A stretch of DNA of 64,000 bases from JAGLTZ01 sp964637695. GTDB taxonomy: Bacteria; Blakebacterota; Blakebacteria; Blakebacterales; Blakebacteraceae. The notes beneath the pieces were generated by a model that searched no databases, was not told where the DNA came from, and was given only the letters and a program-made list of their open reading frames with translations. The translations under genes and the position numbers were made by a program. The stretch spans positions 1 through 64,000 of the forward strand of contig CAZWVF010000005.1 in the NCBI GenBank assembly GCA_964637695.1, given 5' to 3'. Position 1 is the stretch's first letter, and each line of letters starts with the position of its first letter. Positions 25,203 through 34,788 of this stretch are shown here, one piece after another.

Positions 25203-25298
25203 AGATATCGCGGGAAAGAACCGTTGATAACGGGTGCCCGGACTTCAGCGGGAGTAGAAATCCAGGCACCCATACTGCTCTGAACATGCAGACAAACT

Positions 25299-26489
25299 TC
25301 AGTCCATCTGCTTTCGCAGGAATGTCGGAATATCCAGGTCGTCCGGTGTGAATGACTGGATCTTCCCCTTTTCTATCACGATCTGTTCGCGACCGGACGC
25401 CGAGAGGTCACCCTTCCTCTGAAAAGCCGGGATCTCCTGGTTCTGGTCCTGCCCTTGTGTAGGGAATACAACAACTTTACCGATCTCCTCATTCCTTTCG
25501 GGTAACGGAATACTCCTCTTGCGACCCATTCCATCTCCCAGCCCGGTTGCGATCACCGTGACCCGGATCAGATCACTCAGATTATCGTCAATTACTGCTC
25601 CGAAGATGACGTTGGCCTCGCTCCCGGCGGCCTGGTTGATGAGGTCGGTTGCTTCGCTGACTTCCACCAGTGTCATATCGGATCCACCGGTGATGTTCAC
25701 CAGCAGTCCGGTGGCACCGTCTATCGACACCTCTTCCAGAAGCGGGCTCGATATCGCCTCAGTCGCTGCTTCGACCGCACGGTGTTCACCGGTGGCCTCG
25801 CCGGTACCCATAAGGGCATCTCCCATCTCCATCATGACCGTACGCACGTCAGCGAAATCGAGGTTTATCAGGCCGGGAATCGTTATCAGGTCGCTGATAC
25901 CGCGCGTGGCATGCAGAAGAATATCGTCAGCTATCTTGAACGCATCGGTCAGTGGAGTTTTATCGGTTGTGATGGCCAGCAATCGCTGGTTGGGGATAAC
26001 AATGAGTGTATCTACTGTCTCTTTGAGTTCTTTGATACCATGTTCGGCCCTCTTGAGCCGTTTCGGCCCTTCAAAACTGAACGGTTTGGTAACTACGGCA
26101 ACAGTCAGGGATCCCTGGTGCCTTGCTATCTCTGCCACAATAGGAGCCGCACCGGTTCCCGTTCCGCCACCCATTCCGCAGGTCACGAATACCATATCAG
26201 CTCCAGTGACCACCTCCTGGATGATGTCGCGGTCCTCCTCGGCTGCGCGTCGGCCTACTTCAGGATTTGCGCCTGCACCCAATCCCTTCGTCAGACCGGT
26301 CCCGATCTGGACTTTCTGCTCGGCCCTGCATACATCGAGAGCCTGTGCATCGGTATTCACCGAGATGAATTCGACACCGGAAAGTCCGGCCCCGATCATC
26401 CTGTTTACTGCGTTGCCTCCGGCTCCTCCGACGCCGACCACTTTCATGATGGCCTGACCTTCGGATGCCAGTCCAAGTGTTAAGGTCAT
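25299..26489 (-). CDS. ftsZ: Cell division protein FtsZ
   Basis: 396-residue tubulin-like GTPase that forms the Z ring. The N-terminal GTP-binding core has the tubulin signature GGGTGTG at 107-113, plus VGVGGAGGNAVNRM and the synergy-loop region. A flexible linker with Gln/Asp stretches (about 330-380) leads to the conserved C-terminal peptide DDLDIPTFLRKQ that binds FtsA and other partners. I start at the ATG at 26489, which has GGGAGG seven bases upstream; the longer frame to 26561 has no site. Last gene of the dcw cluster, 50 bases after ftsA. Confidence 0.97.
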   Translation of the reverse strand: MTLTLGLASEGQAIMKVVGVGGAGGNAVNRMIGAGLSGVEFISVNTDAQALDVCRAEQKVQIGTGLTKGLGAGANPEVGRRAAEEDRDIIQEVVTGADMVFVTCGMGGGTGTGAAPIVAEIARHQGSLTVAVVTKPFSFEGPKRLKRAEHGIKELKETVDTLIVIPNQRLLAITTDKTPLTDAFKIADDILLHATRGISDLITIPGLINLDFADVRTVMMEMGDALMGTGEATGEHRAVEAATEAISSPLLEEVSIDGATGLLVNITGGSDMTLVEVSEATDLINQAAGSEANVIFGAVIDDNLSDLIRVTVIATGLGDGMGRKRSIPLPERNEEIGKVVVFPTQGQDQNQEIPAFQRKGDLSASGREQIVIEKGKIQSFTPDDLDIPTFLRKQMD

Positions 26490-26539
26490 TGCTTTACCTC
26501 CCGCTGTTTTCTGCGCACGGCCTTTTACCGGGCCTGCGC

Positions 26540-27778
26540 TTAAAAGAACTCGTCCATCCACCTGCGCATGCGGGCCAGGATCGAATCGAAAAGCCCGCCA
26601 CCGGTAGAGAGAAAACGCCTTCCTCTTCCCAAACCTTCCTTTACTGCATACCTGAGAAGACCAACCGCCGTAGCATAGATCGGCGTGGCAACCTCGTCTG
26701 AAAGACCTGCTATGCCACTAGGTATCCCGATCTTAACAGGCAGATCGAAAACCTGTTCTGCCAGCTCACAGGCACCTTCAAGCATCGCCCCTCCACCGGT
26801 CAGAACGAGCCCGGTGGTCAGCAGATCGACATATTCAGATCGCTGGATCTCCCTCAGCGCCAGTGCAAAGATCTCTTCCATTCTCGGTTCGATGATGGCA
26901 GCAAGGACATCCCTGGAAACTTCCCGGTGTGGGCGGCCACCCACCCCAGGAACTTCTATGATCTCGTCCTTTTCAACCATCGACTGCAGAGCTATACCAT
27001 GCTCTATCTTGATCCGTTCCGCCTCATCTCTGGGTGTGCGCAGACCGATCGCCACATCGTTGGTAACGTTCTCACCGCCCAGACCTATGACAGCCGTATG
27101 CCTGATCGATCCATCGTAGAAGACGGCCAAATCTGCCGTTCCACCTCCAAGGTCGAGCACCGCAACACCCAGTTCCTTCTCATCTTCTGAAAGCACCGCA
27201 TAAGAAGTGGCAAGAGGCTGAAGCACCAGATCGTGAACCTCTACGCCGGCTCTCTGAACGCTCTTGTATATATTCTGGGCGCTTGTGACTGCCCCGGTGA
27301 TGATATGGATCTCCCCTTCCAGCCTGACTCCGGCCATGCCAACCGGATCTCTGATGCCGGACTGGTCGTCCACAATGAATTCCTGCGGAATTACATGGAT
27401 GATCTCTCTGTCCATCGGCAACGCTATCGCCTTGGCGGCTTCGATGACCCTGTCAACGTCGGGTTGAGTGATCTCGTTGCCCCTCCGGCTGACCGCTATT
27501 ACACCCCTGCTGTTGATGCTCCGGATGTGGTCGCCGGCAATACCTGCGAATACCGAACCTATTTCAACACCGGCAAGCCTTTCGGCGGCATCAAGAGCAT
27601 CCTGTATGCTCCTGATCGTCTTCTCGAGGTTTACTACCACTCCGCGGCGCAGTCCCAGTGAGGGACTCTTGCCAACACCGAGGATCCGAAGCGATCCATC
27701 GTCATCCGGCTCTGCGATAATGGCCACGATCTTCGTGGTACCGATATCAAGTCCGGCGATCAGATTTGTGGCGGCCAT
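26540..27778 (-). CDS. ftsA: Cell division protein FtsA
   Basis: 412-residue actin-like ATPase that tethers FtsZ to the membrane. The phosphate-1 motif is AGLDIGTTKIVAI, the SHS2/1C domain follows, and DLGGGTADLAVF and TGLVLTGGGAMLEG are the other nucleotide-binding motifs. The C-terminal amphipathic helix (SILARMRRWMDEFF) is the membrane-targeting sequence. Start ATG at 27778 lies four bases after the ftsQ stop. Normal length. Confidence 0.97.
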   Translation of the reverse strand: MAATNLIAGLDIGTTKIVAIIAEPDDDGSLRILGVGKSPSLGLRRGVVVNLEKTIRSIQDALDAAERLAGVEIGSVFAGIAGDHIRSINSRGVIAVSRRGNEITQPDVDRVIEAAKAIALPMDREIIHVIPQEFIVDDQSGIRDPVGMAGVRLEGEIHIITGAVTSAQNIYKSVQRAGVEVHDLVLQPLATSYAVLSEDEKELGVAVLDLGGGTADLAVFYDGSIRHTAVIGLGGENVTNDVAIGLRTPRDEAERIKIEHGIALQSMVEKDEIIEVPGVGGRPHREVSRDVLAAIIEPRMEEIFALALREIQRSEYVDLLTTGLVLTGGGAMLEGACELAEQVFDLPVKIGIPSGIAGLSDEVATPIYATAVGLLRYAVKEGLGRGRRFLSTGGGLFDSILARMRRWMDEFF

Positions 27779-27782
27779 CAGC

Positions 27783-28544
27783 TTACCCGCCCCCTTTCCG
27801 CTCTCGATATATGACTGTATTTCTGAATCGAAGGTCGACTTCAACCAGAGAGGCGTGACGCTTCCGACCCTCCGTTACCAGTGCACCTACCAGCGGCAAT
27901 GTCTCTTCCAGCGTCACTTCTTCCAGGCGTACAACCACTGCATCCCCTGATAGGATCAATGCCATTTCACCCTCATTCCGTGGCTGCACTTCCGACACAA
28001 GGTCGAACAGCCGGGGAGTGCTCTCTTTAATCTTCTGCAGCAATGTCACGGCTCTCTTCAACGCATCGTGCGTATCATTCTCGTCGAACCGGTCGATACC
28101 TGTGATAAAGGGAAGCGCGCCATATCGTGGTTGTTCTATCACATCGAGAATCTTTCCGCTTCCGTCCACTCCCAGAACGGGAGAACCGGCCAGGAAAGCG
28201 ACCGGGACGATCTCAGCCACCTCTATCACGACCGCTGCGGGAAGGGACCTGTGAACCGTGACCCGATCAATCAGCGGGTGGGCTGAAACCCTCTCGCCGA
28301 GGGACGTGAGAACATCGGCGTCTACAATTTCGGTCATGAGGCGTTCCGGTTGTGCCAGCGCCAGGAGATCTGCCGGATCGAGATAGCGGGTACCCTCAAC
28401 GCGCACCTCTTCAACCGTAAAGGATGTGGCGCTGGAGAGACCGCTCATGGCAGCACTGGCGAGGAAGCTGACACCTCCGAGGGTGATCGCGAGACCTGCC
28501 AGCACGCCGATACCGGAGAAGAGCTTCCTTCTGCGCCTGCTCAT
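27783..28544 (-). CDS. ftsQ: Cell division protein FtsQ/DivIB
   Basis: 253-residue bitopic inner-membrane protein. A basic N-terminus (MSRRRRKLF) and one helix (residues 10-33) precede a POTRA domain (about 42-110; FTVEEVRVEGTRYLDPADLL) and a beta domain. It links FtsB/FtsL to the divisome and controls septal wall synthesis. Sequence similarity across the family is low, so the call rests on POTRA plus its fixed place between murB and ftsA. The ATG overlaps the murB stop by four bases. Confidence 0.92.
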   Translation of the reverse strand: MSRRRRKLFSGIGVLAGLAITLGGVSFLASAAMSGLSSATSFTVEEVRVEGTRYLDPADLLALAQPERLMTEIVDADVLTSLGERVSAHPLIDRVTVHRSLPAAVVIEVAEIVPVAFLAGSPVLGVDGSGKILDVIEQPRYGALPFITGIDRFDENDTHDALKRAVTLLQKIKESTPRLFDLVSEVQPRNEGEMALILSGDAVVVRLEEVTLEETLPLVGALVTEGRKRHASLVEVDLRFRNTVIYRERKGGG

Positions 28545-29524
28545 CTTCTTCTACCCTTCATCCCGTTCATTGATGGAACCCAGGCCATCACCGGCGCCGG
28601 ATCCCCTTCAAATCCCACAGGAACAACTTCCAGCTCCAGTCTTATTCCGGTCAGTGTCTCAACCGAATCACGGATTCTTTCAATCAGTGTTCTTATCTGT
28701 GTCGCCGTGGCCCCGCCCATGTTCACTACATAGTTGGCGTGCATATCACTTACGACAGCGTCACCTTCGCGCAGACCCTTGAGGCCGCATTCATCTATGA
28801 GACGACCTGCTGAATCCCCTGCGGGATTCTTGAAAACGCTTCCAACGCTGAGCACACTGGCCGGCTGGGTCTCACTGCGATGTATGAGCAGTTCCCTGAC
28901 CCTCTCGCTGACGGTTTTCGGTTTTTCTGCTTCCTCCAGCCTGAGTTCCACCCTGCCGATAACCGAACCAGCAGGCAGAGAAGAGCTTCGATATGCAAGG
29001 TTGAGCGCCTCCGCCGCAACGGTAACCACGTGGACCGCCGGTGGAGCTGTAACGACCTCCACGCTCACCAGACTCTCTTTTATACTTCCGCCCCGGCCTC
29101 CGGCGTTCATCACACACGCCCCACCTATGGAACCGGGTACTCCCGCAAGCCCCTCCAATCCGGTCAGGTTACGGCCGCTCGCCCACTTGACGATGCGTGC
29201 GGTGGCTACTCCCGCACCTGTTCTCAGGATGAAATCTTCGAATTCATCCCACTCCTGCAGTGCGTCTGTGGCGATTATGACTCCTTCGAATCCTTCATCA
29301 GCGACCAGCAGGTTGCTCCCGCCTCCAACAGGCAGGTAGGTCAGTTCAAGTTCTCCGAGGACCTTGATCAATCTTTCGAGGCTTGCAAGATCGGGAGGCC
29401 TCACCAGGGCCCTGCAGGGACCGCCCACACCCATGGTGGTATAGTTGGACATGCGTTCTTCCAGCCGGATCTCACCGACCCGTGCTCTGTGGAGAGCCCC
29501 TGCCAGTGCCTGGATGTGCCTCAT
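28541..29524 (-). CDS. murB: UDP-N-acetylenolpyruvoylglucosamine reductase
   Basis: 327-residue FAD enzyme that reduces UDP-GlcNAc-enolpyruvate to UDP-MurNAc in the cytoplasm. FAD-binding segments NYTTMGVGGPCRALV and PVGGGSNLLVADEG are present; GLEGLAGVPGSIGGACVMNA is the family signature; the late SVFKNP carries the catalytic Ser; and the active-site Glu lies near the end. This resembles type IIa/IIb MurB; the YSS loop RSSSLP points to the shorter class. The ATG at 29524 overlaps the murC stop by four bases; an 18-codon upstream extension has no site. Confidence 0.96.
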   Translation of the reverse strand: MRHIQALAGALHRARVGEIRLEERMSNYTTMGVGGPCRALVRPPDLASLERLIKVLGELELTYLPVGGGSNLLVADEGFEGVIIATDALQEWDEFEDFILRTGAGVATARIVKWASGRNLTGLEGLAGVPGSIGGACVMNAGGRGGSIKESLVSVEVVTAPPAVHVVTVAAEALNLAYRSSSLPAGSVIGRVELRLEEAEKPKTVSERVRELLIHRSETQPASVLSVGSVFKNPAGDSAGRLIDECGLKGLREGDAVVSDMHANYVVNMGGATATQIRTLIERIRDSVETLTGIRLELEVVPVGFEGDPAPVMAWVPSMNGMKGRRR

Positions 29525-30912
29525 CCCCCCGGACCCCCCTTCTGGAGTCTCTCTGCAAAGGCGCGGGCAACAGTCCATATATCGCCCGCTCCCATGGTGA
29601 TCACGATGTCACCTGCTTTCACCAATGCAGCCAGCGAGTCTGACACGTCAGAAATTTCCGGTATATAGGTTACGTTTCTGTGTCCCTGATCTCTTGCCGC
29701 TCTGGCCACAAGTTCACCCGATACACCCTTTATCGGTTCCTCCCTGGCGGGGTAGATTCCGGTCACTATCAGCAGGTCGGAATCGAGAAGGGCCGATCCA
29801 AAATCATCAGCGAAATCGCGCGTGCGTGTGTAAAGATGGGGCTGGAAGACCGCAACGATCCTGCGATCGAATCCGCTGCGGATCGATTGCAGTGTTGCTG
29901 CCACCTCTGTGGGATGATGGGCGTAATCGTCCACGACCATCACGTCATGAAAGTCACCCCTGATGTCGAACCTTCTGGCGACTCCGGTGAAGCTTCCGAG
30001 AGCTTTGATCATCCTGTCAGGGTCGAGGTCCAGATGGAGACCCACGCACAGCGATGCCATGGCGTTGCGAACGTTATGAACACCCGGCACCTGCAGCTGC
30101 ACCGTGCCCAGCAGTTCGCCTCTCCAGGTGACGTTGAAGCTGCTGGACGTACCCTCGAACTCCATATCGTCAGCCCGCAGGTCGGCCTGCGAAGTGACGC
30201 CATAGGTCAGCAGCGCCCTGTCTATGCGCGGGATCAGTCCCCTCACGCCGGAATCGTCCAGACAGACCACCACCGCTCCGTAGAAGGGTACCTTGTTGGC
30301 GAATTCCACGAACGCATCCACCATCGGTTCGAGATGGCCATAGGTATCCAGGTGTTCAGCTTCCACGTTTGTGATTACGGCAACCGTGGGAAACAGACGG
30401 AGAAATGACCTGTCATATTCATCGGCCTCCGCCACCAGGTATTCGCCGTCTCCAACTCTCATCGACGTACCGAGTTCGTGTACGCGGCCGCCGATAATCA
30501 GTGTTGGTGACAATCCCCCCTCCACCAGCAGATACCCTATCATGCTCGATGTGGTCGTCTTCCCGTGCGTTCCCGCAACTCCGATGCTGAACTGCATCCG
30601 CATCAGTTCACCCAGCATTTCAGCACGTCTGATGACCGGGATCTTCAGTTCGACTCCCCTGACAACTTCCGGATTGTCCGGCTTGACGGCGGAGGAATAA
30701 ACCACGGCGTGGGCATCGTCGGCATAATCAGCCCTGTGCCCCTCATAAACGACGGCACCAAGTTCTTCGAGCCGGCGTGTAACGTCGGTCATCCTGATAT
30801 CGGAGCCGCTCACCTGGTAACCCTGGGTCAGTAGAAGTTCGGCGATACCACTCATCCCTATTCCACCGATCCCTACGAAATGGATCCGTTCTATCCTGGT
30901 GAACCTGGTCAT
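29521..30912 (-). CDS. murC: UDP-N-acetylmuramate--L-alanine ligase
   Basis: 463-residue Mur ligase that attaches the first amino acid, L-Ala, to UDP-MurNAc. The UDP-binding segment HFVGIGGIGMSG starts the protein; the ATP loop is GTHGKTTT (114-121); EADEYDRSFL carries the Mg-binding acidic residues; and DDYAHHPTE is the C-terminal domain motif. Its usual dcw neighbour ddl is missing downstream; murB follows directly. ATG overlaps the murG stop by four bases. Confidence 0.97.
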   Translation of the reverse strand: MTRFTRIERIHFVGIGGIGMSGIAELLLTQGYQVSGSDIRMTDVTRRLEELGAVVYEGHRADYADDAHAVVYSSAVKPDNPEVVRGVELKIPVIRRAEMLGELMRMQFSIGVAGTHGKTTTSSMIGYLLVEGGLSPTLIIGGRVHELGTSMRVGDGEYLVAEADEYDRSFLRLFPTVAVITNVEAEHLDTYGHLEPMVDAFVEFANKVPFYGAVVVCLDDSGVRGLIPRIDRALLTYGVTSQADLRADDMEFEGTSSSFNVTWRGELLGTVQLQVPGVHNVRNAMASLCVGLHLDLDPDRMIKALGSFTGVARRFDIRGDFHDVMVVDDYAHHPTEVAATLQSIRSGFDRRIVAVFQPHLYTRTRDFADDFGSALLDSDLLIVTGIYPAREEPIKGVSGELVARAARDQGHRNVTYIPEISDVSDSLAALVKAGDIVITMGAGDIWTVARAFAERLQKGGPGG

Positions 30913-32078
30913 TGATCGCCCGCCTGCAGCAGCGCGAGCATCTCTGTCCGTTCGGTGTCATTCAACCACCTGGCTATCGATACAAGGCCTTCTGCAATAC
31001 GAGCGGCTCCCCCTGTCTCCGATTTCAGAGCGGCCGCTTCTGCCATCTTTCCGAGAAGTCCCTCTCCGGCCATCACTTCCTCGATTTCACGTCGAAGGCA
31101 ATCCCCTGAGAGTTCCTTCTCGGGAAGGAGACGTGCGGCTCCCGCCTCGACCATGGCAAGGGCATTCGCTTCCTGGTGACCCCCTGCAGCAGTGGCGAGA
31201 GGTACCAGAATGGAGGGAACACCATAGAGAGTCAGCTCGGCTATAGTGGAGGCCCCTGCACGGCAGAGCGCCATATCAGATGCAAGCCATGCCACTGCCA
31301 TATCATCGATGTAGGGATTGAGTATCACTCTCTCCCTATCAACCTCGCCTTGCCCGTTCAATATCGTTTTGACGGTACCGGTCACCTCTTCAAGCATTCC
31401 GGGACCTGTCTGCCACACGATTGTGAGGTTGGGAATTTCCATCAGGGCGGGCAGTGCACCACTGACGGCACCATTCAATGCGGCCGAGCCGTGCGAACCG
31501 CCGGTGACGAAAAGGATAGTTGCATCGAAGGGGAGTCCCAGCCTTTCACGTGCCGCTCGACGGCCCATCGGCTCGGTCGGCCTTACGGGAATGCCGACCA
31601 CTTCGACATCGACCCGCTTGCCGAAGAGCTCTGCAGCCTGATGGTGCGTCACATAGACCTTGCGCGCTACCGGTGCCAGCATTCTTATCGTGACTCCGGG
31701 CAGGGCATCGAGGGCGATAATTGCGATGGGAACCCCCAAACACCAGGCAGCCAGCAGCCCCGGGCCCGAAACGAATCCGCCTGTTCCGAATGCCACATTG
31801 GGCCTGAACCGGATGACCTCCACAATGCTCTGGACAAATCCCGCCGCCGTCCTGAACGGGAAGAAAAGATTCCTGAGCACCTCGCGGCGATGGAACCCTT
31901 CGACCATGAACGTCCTGAAGGGCCGGTTCTTCGAACTCAATACACGGGCCTCCAGGCCGCGTCTGCTTACGGCGAAATTCACCGTTATCCCTGGAATGCG
32001 GTTTTCCATCTCCTCGGCAACCGCCAGTGCCGGATAGAAATGGCCCCCGGTTCCTCCCGCCACCACCCACACCCTCAT
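30909..32078 (-). CDS. murG: UDP-GlcNAc: lipid I N-acetylglucosaminyltransferase
   Basis: 389-residue GT28-family enzyme at the inner face of the membrane that adds GlcNAc to lipid I, making lipid II. The N-terminal VAGGTGGHFYPALAVAEE loop, the second-half GGSHGSAALN and the RAGASTIAELTLYGVPSIL donor-binding segment are all present. The N-terminal 70 residues contain the hydrophobic patch used for membrane contact. Length is slightly above normal. ATG overlaps the ftsW stop by four bases. Confidence 0.97.
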   Translation of the reverse strand: MRVWVVAGGTGGHFYPALAVAEEMENRIPGITVNFAVSRRGLEARVLSSKNRPFRTFMVEGFHRREVLRNLFFPFRTAAGFVQSIVEVIRFRPNVAFGTGGFVSGPGLLAAWCLGVPIAIIALDALPGVTIRMLAPVARKVYVTHHQAAELFGKRVDVEVVGIPVRPTEPMGRRAARERLGLPFDATILFVTGGSHGSAALNGAVSGALPALMEIPNLTIVWQTGPGMLEEVTGTVKTILNGQGEVDRERVILNPYIDDMAVAWLASDMALCRAGASTIAELTLYGVPSILVPLATAAGGHQEANALAMVEAGAARLLPEKELSGDCLRREIEEVMAGEGLLGKMAEAAALKSETGGAARIAEGLVSIARWLNDTERTEMLALLQAGDQ

Positions 32079-33232
32079 CGTCTGCGTCTCCCGCCGAATT
32101 TAACCGGCTCCAGTTCGACTTCTCTGGAAATGCTGAGCAATATGCCGACGCCGGCCAGAGAAAAGATCAATGAAGAACCTCCGTACGAGATGAAGGGAAG
32201 CGCCAGTCCCGTAGCCGGAAGCAGGGAGGTTACCACACCGATATTGATCAACACATAGAGACCTATCGAGAGGGAAACACCCGCCGAAAGAAGAGCGCCG
32301 ACAGGTGAATTGACGGAGGCGGCCACCCGGAATCCCCTGATGACAAGCAGAAGGAAGAGCACCAGCAGCACCAGAGCTCCGACCAGTCCCAGTTCCTCAC
32401 CCACTATGCTGAAAATGAAATCGTTGAAGGGTTCAGGCAGGAACCTAAGTTTCTGGGCCCCGTTGCCCAGTCCCTTGCCGATAAGGCCTCCGCTTCCCAG
32501 GCCGATCAGCGATTGCCACACCTGGTAATTCGCACCGGTTATATCACCGGTACCTTCGAGAAAGGCCATGATCCGGGCTCTTCTGTACTCGCTGCTGATA
32601 AGAGCGAAATAGATCAACGGCGTCGCCCCGGCAACAAGCCCTCCCAGATGGAGAATACGGGCTCCTGCCAGGAAAATCATCCCGCCACAGATTGCAGCAA
32701 CCGCAACGGCTGTGGAGAAATCGGGTTCTATCACGATCAATACGACAGCAGCAGCCACCGGCGCAAGGATCGGAATGAAACCATCTGTGAAGCGGTCGAG
32801 CATATTGCGTCTTGTTACCAGGGTGTCGGCAAGCCATAGAAGCAGGGCAAATCGGGCCAGTTCGGAGGGCTGGAAAGTGAAGGGGCCGAGCGCCAGCCAC
32901 CGGTTGGCACCCTTGGCTGTAACCCCGCCAAGTCCGGGAAGAAGGACCAGCAGCAAAGTGGCGAAACTGACAACAAGGAGGGGGCGGCCCAGCCTTACGA
33001 CTTTCTTGTAACGGGCTCTGGCAAAGAGGAACATCAGCGAAAGGCCGAGAGCGACGCGGATCAGGTGCTTCTTGAGATAGTAGGCGCCATCTCCGAACCT
33101 GGCCGTAGCCATGGTTGAGGAGGCGCTGTAGACCATTACCGTTCCAAGTGCAACCAGCAGCAGCACCACAGTCAGAATAGTCCTGTCAACCTGGCCCTGC
33201 TGCAGGTCTCTATGCCTCTGGAGGGTGGTCAC
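32075..33232 (-). CDS. ftsW: Septal peptidoglycan polymerase FtsW (SEDS family)
   Basis: 385-residue protein with about ten transmembrane helices. SEDS proteins polymerise lipid II and pair with the class B PBP encoded in the same cluster. Conserved stretches are TVMVYSASS at the N-terminus, GGVTAKGANRWLALGPFTFQ, EPDFSTAVAVAA, GEELGLVGALVLL and the late VLINIGVVTSLLPATGLALPFISYGGSS. ATG at 33232 lies six bases after the murD stop. Confidence 0.96.
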   Translation of the reverse strand: MTTLQRHRDLQQGQVDRTILTVVLLLVALGTVMVYSASSTMATARFGDGAYYLKKHLIRVALGLSLMFLFARARYKKVVRLGRPLLVVSFATLLLVLLPGLGGVTAKGANRWLALGPFTFQPSELARFALLLWLADTLVTRRNMLDRFTDGFIPILAPVAAAVVLIVIEPDFSTAVAVAAICGGMIFLAGARILHLGGLVAGATPLIYFALISSEYRRARIMAFLEGTGDITGANYQVWQSLIGLGSGGLIGKGLGNGAQKLRFLPEPFNDFIFSIVGEELGLVGALVLLVLFLLLVIRGFRVAASVNSPVGALLSAGVSLSIGLYVLINIGVVTSLLPATGLALPFISYGGSSLIFSLAGVGILLSISREVELEPVKFGGRRRR

Positions 33233-33238
33233 AGCCGC

Positions 33239-34627
33239 TTACACTCCTTCCATCTCGCCGATCAGTTCGAGCACGCTCTTCTGGAAAACTTCTCCCCGTT
33301 CCACGTAATTATCGAACATGTCGAAGCTGGAACACGCCGGGGCCAGCAGGACCACTCCTTCAGGTTTGGCCAGCTTGTAGGCTCTCTCTACCGCCCGATC
33401 CAGGCTCTCCTCCTCGTACAGCGGTACCGAACCCTCCAGCTCTTCTTTCATCTGCCTGCTCGATTCTCCGATTACAACGGCCGCTTTACCGCAACGGAGC
33501 AGTTCCTCCCTGAGTGGCAGGTAGGAAGAGCCTTTGTGCCTGCCTCCTGCTATCAGAACGACATCAGAAATGAAACTTCTCAGTGCAGCCTTCGCCGATT
33601 CCACATTGGTGGCCTTCGAGTCGTCGTAGAAACGGACGCCCTCTGACTGTGCCACCAGTTCCATCCGATGCGGCAATCCCCTGTATCGCCTCAGCGCTTC
33701 CCCAATGGCTTCAACTCCCACCTGGAAGCGCCTGGCTACCAGTGATGCCGCCAGAGCATTAGAGAGGTTATGGGGACCCGGCAGTGTGAGATCATTGGCG
33801 GTGAAGAGAGGTACAGGTTCACTATCGCCCGGAATTGAGACCACAGCCTGTTCAACTCCCTGCCGCTGCTCGATCCAGCCTCCCCATTCACCGGGACGCT
33901 TCCCGAGTGTGAAGGGGATCTTTATTCCTGATGTCTTTTCCACCGATCTGGCCGCTCCCCGATCATCTGCACCATAAATGGCCCAGTCATCATCATTCTG
34001 GCCTTCCCACAGGCGGGTTTTGGCCGCCTCGTACGCTTCGAATCCGGGATATCTGTCGAGGTGGTCGGGAGTGATGTTCAGTACGACCCCCGTACCGGCA
34101 TGGAATCTGTCGATCTGTTCGAGCTGAAAAGATGACAGTTCCAGAACCACCACTTCGATTCCCTCCTCCTCATCAACAATCGTCGAAAACGCTCTCCCCA
34201 GATTACCCCCGGGCACCGTTCTTACTCCGCCCGCGCTCAACATTCCGGCCGCCATGTCTGTTGCCGTCGATTTTCCATTGGTGCCGGTTATCCCAACGAT
34301 CTTCCCTTCGAAATACCACGATGCAACCTCGATCTCGCTGACCACGTTCAAGCCTCTCTCCAGTGCCGCTGCTGCCGGTCCACTTCCGGGATCGACACCG
34401 GGGGAGAGCACAACCATGTCAGTTCCGTCGAGCAGCGCAGGGCTGTGCCCACCCGTTTCGACGGCGATTCCAGCCTGTTCAAGCAGGACCATTTCATCAG
34501 CACTCATCGGATCGGGTGACGAATCGCTGCCTGTCACCCTCGCACCGCGACGGGCGAGGAGCCGGGCAGCAGCGCGTCCCGATACCCCCAGGCCGATGAC
34601 GACCACTTGAACTCCTGCGACCTCCAC
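33239..34627 (-). CDS. murD: UDP-N-acetylmuramoylalanine--D-glutamate ligase
   Basis: 462-residue Mur ligase that adds D-Glu to UDP-MurNAc-L-Ala. Rossmann-like start VVVIGLGVSGRAAARLL, ATP loop GTNGKST (115-121), NITPDHLDRYPGFEAY in the central domain and YDDSKATNVESAKAAL in the last. Start is GTG at 34627, with GAGG eight bases before; a second GTG at 34606 has a better AGGAG site and would shorten the protein by seven residues. It follows a small ORF by three bases. Confidence 0.95.
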   Translation of the reverse strand: MEVAGVQVVVIGLGVSGRAAARLLARRGARVTGSDSSPDPMSADEMVLLEQAGIAVETGGHSPALLDGTDMVVLSPGVDPGSGPAAAALERGLNVVSEIEVASWYFEGKIVGITGTNGKSTATDMAAGMLSAGGVRTVPGGNLGRAFSTIVDEEEGIEVVVLELSSFQLEQIDRFHAGTGVVLNITPDHLDRYPGFEAYEAAKTRLWEGQNDDDWAIYGADDRGAARSVEKTSGIKIPFTLGKRPGEWGGWIEQRQGVEQAVVSIPGDSEPVPLFTANDLTLPGPHNLSNALAASLVARRFQVGVEAIGEALRRYRGLPHRMELVAQSEGVRFYDDSKATNVESAKAALRSFISDVVLIAGGRHKGSSYLPLREELLRCGKAAVVIGESSRQMKEELEGSVPLYEEESLDRAVERAYKLAKPEGVVLLAPACSSFDMFDNYVERGEVFQKSVLELIGEMEGV

Positions 34628-34630
34628 CTT

Positions 34631-34777
34631 TCAGTCCTCTTCCCCTCCCGTACTTTTGGTACTCTGCGTTTCATTACCTGCATCTCGAGCCGGCAGATTC
34701 ACATTCCCGTCAACTGTATCGGCCACATTAACCGTTACCGGCCCCGACGCTCTCTTAACCAGGTTGAAGTTGAGCAT
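34631..34777 (-). CDS. Small ORF (48 codons) between mraY and murD
   Basis: Unrecognised. It fills the only sizeable gap inside the dcw cluster. From the ATG at 34777 it reads MLNFNLVKRASGPVTVNVAD and ends in a Thr/Ser/Glu-rich tail (STKSTGGEED). GGGAGG lies four bases upstream. An earlier ATG at 34789 shares a base with the mraY stop (TAATG) and would add four residues. Stop TGA is three bases before the murD start. Tight packing and the ribosome-binding site argue for translation; no hydrophobic helix, and predicted composition is that of a short soluble or disordered peptide. It could instead be a translated spacer that couples murD to mraY. Confidence 0.5.
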   Translation of the reverse strand: MLNFNLVKRASGPVTVNVADTVDGNVNLPARDAGNETQSTKSTGGEED

Positions 34778-34788
34778 TTTCCCTCCCA